From: CAYQTO01 sp964420455
GTDB taxonomy: Bacteria > Sumerlaeota > Sumerlaeia > SLMS01
Direction: 5' to 3'
DNA length: 26,645 nt
Assembly: GCA_964420455.1 (NCBI GenBank)
Contig: CAYQTO010000030.1
Span: 1 to 26,645 of the forward strand
Under the pieces are notes generated by a model. That model worked only from the letters and a program-made list of their open reading frames with translations, was not told the DNA's origin and did no database searches. Numbering within the stretch: position 1 is the stretch's first letter; every line of letters starts with the position of its first letter. The position numbers and the translations under genes are program-made. Positions 7,031-14,015 of this stretch are shown piece after piece.

Positions 7031-8794
7031 CTAGTTGAGCAACGCCTCGACGCCGAGCCGGTGGCTCCAGTCGCCGAAGGCCTCGCCGGCCTGCCGTTCC
7101 TCCCGCCACCGGTCGATCAGCCGGCCGATCTCGACGGGTAACTCCTCGAAGGGCACCTTCTCCTTCAGGAGCTGGTTGATGCGCGTTCCCTCGAAGTCGC
7201 CGCCCGTATAGACGTTGTACTTTCCGGGGGCGACGCCGATGATGCCGATTTCCGCCGCGGGCGGACGCGAGCACGAGTTGGGGCAGCCGCTCATGCGGAT
7301 CTGGATGCGCTCGCCGCCGTAGCCCATATCCTCGAGCTTGTCCATCAACTGGGGCATGGCGCGTTCCGCCTCGGCGAGGGCGAGGCCGCAGGTCGGGAGC
7401 GCGACGCAGGCGATCTCGTGGCGCCGCAGCGTGCTGAGCGCCCCATTGACCGCCGTTGGCAGGTGCGCATCGCGGAGGATGGCCTCGATCTCGTCGCGGT
7501 GGTTCTCCGCCACATGGGCGAGGATCAGGTTCTGCTGGCCGGAAATGCGGACTTCCGGCCGGAAACGGCGGACGATCTCGCGGACGGCGGAGCGCTGTGC
7601 TCCGCGCGGTCCGTCCACCAGCCGCCCATTCTCCACGAACACGCCCACGTAGCAAAGGCCCGGCTGGTGCTGCTCGTGCCAGCCCAGGTGGTCGTCGTAC
7701 TTCCATTGGTCGTCGGGAATGGCCACCGGGGCGTCGAGGGCAAGACCCATGCGGCGTTCCATTTCCTCGTGGAACCACTCTATCCCCACGTTGTCCACGA
7801 GGTACTTGAGCCGGGCCTGCTTGCGGTCCACGCGGTTGCCGTAGTCGCGCTGGATGGTGACGACGGCGTCGACGGCGCGGAGAACCTCGCCTGCGGGGAC
7901 GAAGGCGACCTCCGAGGCCGCCCGCGGGTAGGTCTTCTTGTTGCCGTGGGAGTGACCGAGGCCACCCCCCACGAGAACATTGTAGCCGCGCACGAGGCCG
8001 CCCTCGACGATGGCCACCAGCCCGAGGTCCTGCGTATAGATGTCGACACAGTTGTCCTGGGGGATGGTGATGCCGATCTTGAACTTCCGCGGCATGAAGG
8101 AGGTGCCATACAGGTCCTCGGCCTCGCTGCGGAGTTCGAAGGTGGGCACCCCCGTGTTGTCCTTCTCGCCGTCTATAAAGATATCATAGAAGGCGTTGGT
8201 CCGGGGGAGGGTCCGGTCGCTGATCTGGCGGCTGAGTTCGCCAAAGACATCGCGCCCGGCCCATTCCGGTCGGGGATCGAGGTCGATCACCGGGCACGAC
8301 ATCACATTGCGGACGACGTCGCCACAGGCGCCGTAGGAGGTAAGGAGCTTCTCGTTGAGGGCACGGCTGAGGCCGCGGAGGCGGTCCTTGCCAATGCCGT
8401 GGAACTGGATGGTCTGGCGGGTGGTAAGCCGGATCGACCCCTTGGCGAAAGCGTCCGCGCACTCGTCCATGACGAGCCACTGGTCTGCCGTGAGGCGCCC
8501 GCCGGGCACCTTGGTGCGGACCATGAAGCTGAAGTCCTTGTCGAGGCCCGCGCGCTTGCGCTCGATGCGAAGGTCTCGATCGTCCTGCTGGTACATGCCG
8601 AAGTGCTTCAGCAGCTGGAGGGAGTCGCCGGACACGTCACCCTTCTCGGGGTTGTCGATGTCGGTGGCGATCTCGCCCCGCAGGCCGTGGCTGGCCAGCT
8701 TGATCTTCTCAACCTTGGACTTCGCTTCCTCCGGGGCGTCGATCCCGACGGTCCGGCGGAGTTCTTCAGGGGTCGGCTTCGGCGTTTCCGCCAT
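7031..8794 (-). CDS. cysI: Assimilatory sulfite reductase, siroheme/4Fe-4S hemoprotein subunit
   Basis: This enzyme performs the six-electron reduction of sulfite to sulfide in the cytoplasm. The 587-residue protein has the two ferredoxin-like repeats plus siroheme-binding domains of the CysI/Sir family. These include HGLRGEIATDIDNPEKGDVSGD.., FHGMYQQDDRD-like KHFGMYQQDDRD near 64-75, and LTTRQTIQFHGI. The ligands bridging the 4Fe-4S cluster and siroheme are visible as CVALPTC (C463, C469) and GCPNSC (C504, C508). No CysJ flavoprotein gene lies in the window, so the electron donor may be ferredoxin or a distant CysJ. The ATG at 8794 is preceded by AAGGAG at ideal distance; that site overlaps the end of sat-cysC, which stops 3 nt upstream, so the two are translationally coupled. 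Confidence 0.95.
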   Translation of the reverse strand: MAETPKPTPEELRRTVGIDAPEEAKSKVEKIKLASHGLRGEIATDIDNPEKGDVSGDSLQLLKHFGMYQQDDRDLRIERKRAGLDKDFSFMVRTKVPGGRLTADQWLVMDECADAFAKGSIRLTTRQTIQFHGIGKDRLRGLSRALNEKLLTSYGACGDVVRNVMSCPVIDLDPRPEWAGRDVFGELSRQISDRTLPRTNAFYDIFIDGEKDNTGVPTFELRSEAEDLYGTSFMPRKFKIGITIPQDNCVDIYTQDLGLVAIVEGGLVRGYNVLVGGGLGHSHGNKKTYPRAASEVAFVPAGEVLRAVDAVVTIQRDYGNRVDRKQARLKYLVDNVGIEWFHEEMERRMGLALDAPVAIPDDQWKYDDHLGWHEQHQPGLCYVGVFVENGRLVDGPRGAQRSAVREIVRRFRPEVRISGQQNLILAHVAENHRDEIEAILRDAHLPTAVNGALSTLRRHEIACVALPTCGLALAEAERAMPQLMDKLEDMGYGGERIQIRMSGCPNSCSRPPAAEIGIIGVAPGKYNVYTGGDFEGTRINQLLKEKVPFEELPVEIGRLIDRWREERQAGEAFGDWSHRLGVEALLN

Positions 8795-8797
8795 GGG

Positions 8798-10735
8798 TTA
8801 CTCCTTCATCTGGGTTTCCGCCGCCGCAAAGGCGGGGATGAGCGAGCGCTGCTCGAGCGCCTGCAGGATCTGCAGCACGCACGAACGGACGCTGTTCTTC
8901 GCCGTGTCCACGATCACCTCGGGGGCTTCCGGCTCCTCATACGGGTCGTCGATGCCGGTGAATCCCTTGATCTCGCCGGCGCGGGCCTTCTTGTACAGGC
9001 CCTTGGGATCGCGTTCCTCGCAGGTGCCAAGGTCTGCCTGGACGTACACCTCGAGAAAGCTTTCCGGCTGGAGGTCGCGCGCCACCTGGCGGTCCGCCCG
9101 ATAGGGGCTGATGAACGCCGTCATGTTGATGACGCCCGCGTCGGTGAAGAGCTTTGCCACCTCGCCAATGCGCCGGATATTTTCCTTCCGGTCCTCCGCC
9201 GAGAAGCCCAGCCCCTTGTTGAGGCCGTGGCGGATGTTGTCGCCATCAAGGACGTAGGTGCGCACGCCGCGCTCGTGGAGCGCCGCCGCCAGCTCGTTTG
9301 CCAGCGTCGACTTGCCCGAGCCACTCAGGCCCGTGAACCACAGCGTGGCCCCCTTGTGCATGTTGAGGCGTTCGCGCATCTCCCGCGTCACCGAGTGATG
9401 GTGCCAGGTGATGTTGGAGGCCATGACCGGCTGGTCGCCGTTGATGCCGGTGGTGGGGGCGATCGACGCCTCCTTCTCCCGGTAGGCCTCGATGAGGATC
9501 TTGCTGGTCTCGGGGCGGATGATGCGCTCGTCGGGCATCTGGCCGGACTTCAGCTGCTCGCGGAGGACGCGGCCCGACACGGTCACCGGCTTCCACCCCT
9601 TCGGGGCATATTCCTCGATCAGGCCAACGCGGCCGATTTCCTCGTAGTAGGCGGCAAAGCCAACATTCACCGGCTGGATCTTCAGGTCTCCCTGGAGGTT
9701 CTGGAACTTCTCCTGCGCGTCGAAGTCGCCCCAGATGTTCGAACCGTCGTCGTAGGGTGCGTCGGCGTGCTTCCGGCCGATGATGATGTGGGTGAAGCCG
9801 TAGTTCTGGCGATAGATGGCGTGCATGATCGCCTCGCGGGGCCCACCGTAGAACATCTTGATGTCGAGCGCGAACAGGTCGAACACGTCGTTCAGCACAT
9901 AGCCGGCGGTCTCCCAGACCTTCGGGTCGCTGTCGCCCTTGCCCAGGAGCTGGTGCTCGACGAGGTTGATGTATGACTTCATGCGGATTTCCGCGGGGAC
10001 GTCGTCGCTCTTGGTCTCGCCCACGAGGGGATTGAGGACGACGCCGGCGCGGATGCCGAGGCGGGTCAGCTTCTCCGCCGCGTAGACCATGGCGTATTCG
10101 TGGGCGCGGTGGAGCGGGTTGCGCGTCTGGAAGGCGATGGAGGCCTGCCACCCGTGGGCCAGCAGCTTCTCGCGCGTTTCCTCGGGCGTATAGACGTAGC
10201 TGGCGATGAGCGGGTTGCCGTGGCGATCGTGGGGAAAGACGCGGATGCGCCCGCCGAGGAGCCAGCCGCGGGGATCGTCGTTGGCGATGCGCGCGCCCGG
10301 GTGGTCCGTGCGCTCGGTCCCATAGACGGCGGCGTTGTACCGCGGCTTGTTCCACTCGAACAGGTCGGCGATTTCCAGCAGCGCCACTTCGTTGCCCTCA
10401 CCATCGACAAGGATCGCCTTGTCGTGGCGCTCCACCGCGTGCTTCTCGTCCTCGGTGATGGGGAGCGCCAGGGGGATGCCCCACGCATAGGACTTGCCGT
10501 CGACGATGAGGCGTTCCTCGTCGAGGACGCGGTCGAACACCTCGCGGGTCATCGGCCCCTCAAGAGGGCTCAGCGCGCCATCGCCAAGTCGGCGGACGGT
10601 CGAGAGGTCGGCATCGCTGACGAGCACGCGCGGCGCGTTGGCGTTTTGCGCCAGGAGTTCCTTCGCCTCGGCGGCCGAAACGAGGTTCTTCGTGAGCTCT
10701 TCTTTGCCGCCATGGGGACGCGGGGGAGGGGACAT
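8798..10735 (-). CDS. sat-cysC: Bifunctional sulfate adenylyltransferase / adenylylsulfate kinase
   Basis: The N-terminal ATP sulfurylase makes APS from ATP and sulfate, and the C-terminal APS kinase phosphorylates APS to PAPS. With the ATG at 10735 the protein has 645 residues. The sulfurylase part (about 1-440) has QTRNPLHRAHE at 203-213 and GRKHADAP at about 320-327, the variant of the GRDHAG motif seen in part of the family. The kinase part (about 450-645) has P-loop GLSGSGKST (469-477), DGDNIRHGLN, FISPYRADR and KGFTGIDDPYE, so it looks active. An in-frame ATG at 10753 is an alternative; the 10735 ATG is preferred because GGAG lies 12 nt upstream. A longer open frame reaching 10834 would overlap cobA-hemD and is unlikely. 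The gene is second in the minus-strand sulfur arm. Confidence 0.94.
   Translation of the reverse strand: MSPPPRPHGGKEELTKNLVSAAEAKELLAQNANAPRVLVSDADLSTVRRLGDGALSPLEGPMTREVFDRVLDEERLIVDGKSYAWGIPLALPITEDEKHAVERHDKAILVDGEGNEVALLEIADLFEWNKPRYNAAVYGTERTDHPGARIANDDPRGWLLGGRIRVFPHDRHGNPLIASYVYTPEETREKLLAHGWQASIAFQTRNPLHRAHEYAMVYAAEKLTRLGIRAGVVLNPLVGETKSDDVPAEIRMKSYINLVEHQLLGKGDSDPKVWETAGYVLNDVFDLFALDIKMFYGGPREAIMHAIYRQNYGFTHIIIGRKHADAPYDDGSNIWGDFDAQEKFQNLQGDLKIQPVNVGFAAYYEEIGRVGLIEEYAPKGWKPVTVSGRVLREQLKSGQMPDERIIRPETSKILIEAYREKEASIAPTTGINGDQPVMASNITWHHHSVTREMRERLNMHKGATLWFTGLSGSGKSTLANELAAALHERGVRTYVLDGDNIRHGLNKGLGFSAEDRKENIRRIGEVAKLFTDAGVINMTAFISPYRADRQVARDLQPESFLEVYVQADLGTCEERDPKGLYKKARAGEIKGFTGIDDPYEEPEAPEVIVDTAKNSVRSCVLQILQALEQRSLIPAFAAAETQMKE
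8801..8806 (-). promoter_or_regulatory. Ribosome binding site of cysI inside the end of sat-cysC
   Basis: AAGGAG (minus strand, 8806-8801) encodes the last Lys-Glu codons of sat-cysC and lies 6 nt before the cysI ATG. The sat-cysC stop TAA falls between the two, so a ribosome finishing sat-cysC is placed directly at the cysI start. Confidence 0.8.
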
Positions 10736-10773
10736 GGTTTGGTCTGGCTCCATTCTGAGGGTTTTGAGTGGCG

Positions 10774-12258
10774 TCAGCCCGTATCGGCCTGCCCCCGGGG
10801 GGTCACGCGAAAAACCGGCAATCGTGGGGCACAAACGTCATTGATCGCAATAAAGCCAGTTTCGGCAGCGGCGTGGCGTGTGGATGGCCCGATCACATGG
10901 GCTCTCAAGCGGGAGACCGGAGCAGCCGGCCACATCTCCGCAAAGCGGCGCACATTGCCCGGGCTGGCGAAAAGCACATCCTCGACAAACCGCCAGTCCG
11001 GTTCCGTGGCTTCCCGCGGCCGCAGGCGATAGGTGGCGTGCACCGCCAGAGATGCGGCTCCAGCCGCCTCGATGTCCTTCACAAGCCGCCCGGCATATCC
11101 CTCCGCAGCCAGCAGCCCGACGTGTCTTACCGTCACCAGGTTGCCGAGTCGGATGCTAAGTTCCTCCCTGTCGCCGTCCGCCAGGACCGCCTCCGGGAAG
11201 ATTCCCGCCCGAGCCAATACCCCCGCCGGCTCCTCGCCCACGACGGCGATCTTCGCCTTCAGCGCCCGCAGGTCGAGCACCGCCGCCCGCAATTGGGCCA
11301 GGTAGCCCTCCGCCGCCCGGGGGCTGTTCAGCACCAGCCAATCGAGCCCGAGCGTGCACTCGAGTGCCCCTCGGTCCACGGGAACGAGTGGCTCCATCGA
11401 CGCCAGCGGGCGCCATAGTGCAGTCCTGCCTGGGAAAAGGTCGTGAAAGCTGGAGGGAATCCGGGAGGCCGTAACGAGAACCGGACGGTCGTCGCACGCG
11501 GGCCTGGCGAAACGCGCGACCTCCCCCACGACGAGGATCGCCGGCGCTTCGAGACCCGCCTTCGCTACTTCACTCTCGATGGTTTCCAGCGTCGCAACCA
11601 CCAACCGTTCGCGATAGGTTGTCGCGTTGGAGACCACCGCCGCCGGGGTGGCCGCGGCGGTGCCCCTTGCCAACAACGCCTCCACCACGGAACCCAGCGC
11701 CGCGATGCCCATCAGAAACACGTGGGTATCTGCGGAAGGCAGATCGGGAAGATCGCCGCCGCTGGTCCGTGCGGTCGCCACGGCGAAGCTCCGGGCCAGA
11801 TCGCGATGCGTTACCGGAATCCCCGCCGCCAACGGACCGGCCAAAGCCGACGTCACACCGGGCACAACCCGCACCGGGATGCCGGCCTCGGTGAGGGCCG
11901 CCAGTTCCTCCATCCCCCGGCCAAAGACAAACGGGTCGCCACCTTTCAGTCGCACGACGACGTTGCCGTCCTGCGCCTCCCCGAGGAGCGTCGCCTGGAT
12001 ATCCGCCTGCTTGCGGCCGGTGCCTCCCGGGCGCTTGCCCACATCTATGCGCCGGATCGACGGCGGCAACTCCGCCAGAATCTCCTCGCACCCCAGCCGG
12101 TCGTGGACCACCACGTCCGCAGACTGAAGAATCTCCCAGCCGCTGCGCGTCAGCAGCCCGGGATCGCCCGGTCCCGAGCCAACCAGCCAGACCGTGCCCG
12201 GCGCCGATGCGCACCTGCGGTCCTCTTGTCCTCCATTCAGCGACAGCAGCCGGTCCAG
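10774..12258 (-). CDS. cobA-hemD: Uroporphyrinogen-III C-methyltransferase / uroporphyrinogen-III synthase fusion
   Basis: The CobA half (about 22-255) methylates uroporphyrinogen III twice to precorrin-2; the HemD half (about 258-485) makes uroporphyrinogen III. CobA motifs are VWLVGSGPGDPGLLT near the N-terminus, VVVHDRL, VVRLKGGDPFVFGRG (about 101-115) and VVPGVTSALAGPLAAGIPVTHR. The HemD half is more divergent but has the expected VLVTASR beginning and VIGPSTRHAAAETG near the end. The reading frame has no ATG, GTG or TTG between an upstream stop near 12315 and the SAM-binding loop. GTG codons occur only after the first 46 codons and would delete GSGPGDPG. I place the start at CTG 12258, 7 nt behind a perfect GGAGGT. 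The gene supplies precorrin-2 for siroheme and heads the minus-strand sulfur arm. Product confidence is high; start confidence is moderate. Confidence 0.9.
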   Translation of the reverse strand: MDRLLSLNGGQEDRRCASAPGTVWLVGSGPGDPGLLTRSGWEILQSADVVVHDRLGCEEILAELPPSIRRIDVGKRPGGTGRKQADIQATLLGEAQDGNVVVRLKGGDPFVFGRGMEELAALTEAGIPVRVVPGVTSALAGPLAAGIPVTHRDLARSFAVATARTSGGDLPDLPSADTHVFLMGIAALGSVVEALLARGTAAATPAAVVSNATTYRERLVVATLETIESEVAKAGLEAPAILVVGEVARFARPACDDRPVLVTASRIPSSFHDLFPGRTALWRPLASMEPLVPVDRGALECTLGLDWLVLNSPRAAEGYLAQLRAAVLDLRALKAKIAVVGEEPAGVLARAGIFPEAVLADGDREELSIRLGNLVTVRHVGLLAAEGYAGRLVKDIEAAGAASLAVHATYRLRPREATEPDWRFVEDVLFASPGNVRRFAEMWPAAPVSRLRAHVIGPSTRHAAAETGFIAINDVCAPRLPVFRVTPRGQADTG

Positions 12259-12271
12259 GGGGCTTACCTCC
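12256..12271 (-). promoter_or_regulatory. Shine-Dalgarno sequence with CTG start codon for cobA-hemD
   Basis: On the minus strand GGAGGT (12271-12266) is followed after exactly 7 nt by CTG (12258-12256), in frame with the conserved CobA N-terminus. It is the strongest ribosome binding site in the window. The in-frame codons upstream contain no standard start before a TGA. Confidence 0.55.
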
Positions 12272-12310
12272 GATAATGATGAAGCACGGTGTGGCGGGCG
12301 GCGGGGGTGT

Positions 12311-12365
12311 GGTCAAGCCCTATTCTTCATAAGGCCGATCAACTTGATAGGAAAATGGCTTGACC
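12311..12365. promoter_or_regulatory. Inverted repeat and palindrome in the divergent sulfur promoter region
   Basis: GGTCAAGCC (12311-12319) and GGCTTGACC (12357-12365) are a perfect 9-bp inverted repeat, and an 11-bp palindrome ATCAACTTGAT (12338-12348) lies between them. The region separates cobA-hemD (minus) from cbiX (plus). Each arm contains TTGACC pointing outward, which could serve as a -35 box toward each gene, but I see no good -10 at 16-18 nt. The symmetry fits a shared operator, for instance for the Rrf2 regulator of this cluster (inference). Confidence 0.45.
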
Positions 12366-12396
12366 GCACCCGGCTCTTCGCCAAATTCCAACGCCC

Positions 12397-13209
12397 ATGA
12401 TCAATCTCGCCTCCCCCTCTCCCCTTAGTCCCCCGCCCCACCTCCTCGTGGTCTGCCATGGCTCGCGGAGTCGGCGCTGGGTCGCCGCCCTCCAGGAATG
12501 GTACCGCGACTTCGCCCGCCAGATCGATATTCCCTCCGAGTTGACCTTTCTCGAGATCACCGAGCCTTCCTTCGAGGAGCGACTGAAGGTCTGGCGGGAA
12601 ACCAACCCGCCGGGCCGGCGGTGTCTGGCGGTCTTTCCGTTCTTCCTGTCGGAAAGCGGCCATGCGGGCGACGAGATTCCGGAGCTGGTGACGGACATCC
12701 TGGGGCCGAGGGAGGGCTGGCTTCTGGTGCGTCCTGCGGACTGGGCCGGGGCGCTGGCCGCCAACAGCGCCCGCCGTCTCCTCGCCTCGGGTGCGCGCCC
12801 GGGCGACGAGATCATCGTTTGCGGCTATGGCGCCTCGAAGCACGACGACAAGTGGTGCGAACTCGTCGAGGCCGTCTCCCGCGAAGCAGACCCCTTCCAC
12901 GACGGGCCGCAGTGGCGCTGGGCTCCCTGCGGCCATTTTCTCGAGGACTACGGCGCCCCCCTTCGCGACCACCTTGCGGAGATCGCGGCTGCCAACGCCC
13001 ACGCCCGTGTGGCCATTCTCCCGCTTTTTCTCGCGGTGTCTTCCTATCAGGAGGAACTCATCCCCGGCGTCCTCCGCGAGTTTCCCGGTCTCGACGTCCG
13101 CTTCACCCCGGACAGCATCCTGCCCGACCCGGACATCTCGCGGTGGGCGGCGGAGGCCATCCGCACCAGCCTGCGGCCCGCGTCACGTTCACGGGGAGGG
13201 ATGGGATGA
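12397..13209 (+). CDS. cbiX: Sirohydrochlorin ferrochelatase, CbiX family
   Basis: This chelatase inserts iron (or cobalt) into sirohydrochlorin. Next to sulfite reductase, siroheme formation is the likely role. The 270-residue protein is the two-repeat form. The first half carries VVCHGSR with H21 and FFLSESGHAGDEIPEL with H89, the expected metal-site histidines. The second half repeats the fold (IIVCGYGASKHDDKW, LFLAVSSYQEELIPGV) but lacks the HGS histidine, so only the first half should be catalytic. The ATG at 12397 has no clear ribosome binding site and is a short distance from the divergent promoter region. Its end overlaps cysH by 4 nt (ATGGGATGA), so the two genes form a coupled pair. 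Confidence 0.88.
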   Translation: MINLASPSPLSPPPHLLVVCHGSRSRRWVAALQEWYRDFARQIDIPSELTFLEITEPSFEERLKVWRETNPPGRRCLAVFPFFLSESGHAGDEIPELVTDILGPREGWLLVRPADWAGALAANSARRLLASGARPGDEIIVCGYGASKHDDKWCELVEAVSREADPFHDGPQWRWAPCGHFLEDYGAPLRDHLAEIAAANAHARVAILPLFLAVSSYQEELIPGVLREFPGLDVRFTPDSILPDPDISRWAAEAIRTSLRPASRSRGGMG

Positions 13210-14003
13210 CCACCAAGACGCGCCTGACCCAGGCGGATCTCGACTCCCAGGGACAGTTGCTCGAGCACCTCTCGCCCGACGACATCATCCGCTGGACGGT
13301 GGACACTTTCGAGGGCCGCATTGCCGTCCTTTCCGCGTTCCAGAAGGCCGGTTGCGTCCTGTGTCACCGCATCATGTCCCTCGGCCTTGCGGATCGTATA
13401 GACGTCATCTTCGTTGATACCGGGGTGAACTTTCCGGAGACGCTCGAGACCGTGGACAAGCACCGGCGCCTCTACGGTCTGAACGTCGTCGCCCTCCACC
13501 CGGAGCGGACAATGGAGCAGCAGACCCGGGAGGAGGGGGTGCTGTATCTCTCGAAGGAGGGCCAGGAGCGGTGCTGCGCCCTGCGAAAGCGCGAGCCTCT
13601 CCGCCAGATTCGCGGCAAGTACGAGGCGCTTCTCTCGAGCCTCCACCGCGCCTCCGGTGGCGCCCGCAAGGATGTTCCGGTCCTCGCTGTCGATACCGAC
13701 CTCGAACTGGTTCGCGTTCACCCAATGGTGCGTATGACCGAGGCCGAGATCGAGGGGTATATCCACGAGAACAACGTGGTGGTGAATCCGCTCCACGCGC
13801 AGGGGTATCCCACGGTGAGTTGCACCCGGTGCACGACGCCGGTGCTTCCGGGCGAGGACGAACGGGCGGGCCGTTGGCGCCACCTGGAGAACGTGGCATC
13901 GTACTGCCGCATCAACCCGACGGATCGCGGGGGCACGGACAATACGGACTTCGTGGAGCTAAGCTGGGAAACGGCCCAGAAGTTCCTGCATTTCGACATC
14001 TGA
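13206..14003 (+). CDS. cysH: APS/PAPS reductase with iron-sulfur cysteines
   Basis: This enzyme reduces adenylylsulfate (or PAPS) to sulfite with thiol reductant. The 265-residue protein is of the CysH fold: SAFQKAGCVL, VIFVDTGVNFPETLE (about 67-81), then CC at 123-124 and CTRC at 206-209. This CC-(about 80)-CxxC pattern binds a 4Fe-4S cluster and marks the APS-using branch. GEDERAGRW at 216-224 is also conserved. The usual catalytic ECG(L/I)H motif is missing; the only cysteine in that segment is C234 in SYCRINP, at about the right distance. The ATG at 13206 overlaps the cbiX stop and has GGAGG 6 nt upstream. The sat-cysC gene nearby makes PAPS as well as APS, so which substrate is used is open. 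The gene ends 12 nt from the convergent ABC exporter. Confidence 0.9.
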   Translation: MTTKTRLTQADLDSQGQLLEHLSPDDIIRWTVDTFEGRIAVLSAFQKAGCVLCHRIMSLGLADRIDVIFVDTGVNFPETLETVDKHRRLYGLNVVALHPERTMEQQTREEGVLYLSKEGQERCCALRKREPLRQIRGKYEALLSSLHRASGGARKDVPVLAVDTDLELVRVHPMVRMTEAEIEGYIHENNVVVNPLHAQGYPTVSCTRCTTPVLPGEDERAGRWRHLENVASYCRINPTDRGGTDNTDFVELSWETAQKFLHFDI

Positions 14004-14015
14004 AGCGGTCTGCGG

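Noticed and set aside
7418..9976. Very long open frame on the plus strand opposite cysI and sat-cysC
   Set aside because: It is antisense to two clearly recognisable enzymes, has no domain of its own, and reads as the complement of high-GC codons (His/Val/Asp/Leu-rich).
12195..12316. TTG-initiated frame (12316, minus) as the start of cobA-hemD
   Set aside because: It is in a different frame from the CobA domain and would need a frameshift; the CTG at 12258 is in frame and has the ribosome binding site.
14004..14015. Terminator between cysH and the ABC exporter
   Set aside because: Only 12 nt separate the genes; a 5-bp stem nearby lies inside the exporter coding sequence and has no T tail.
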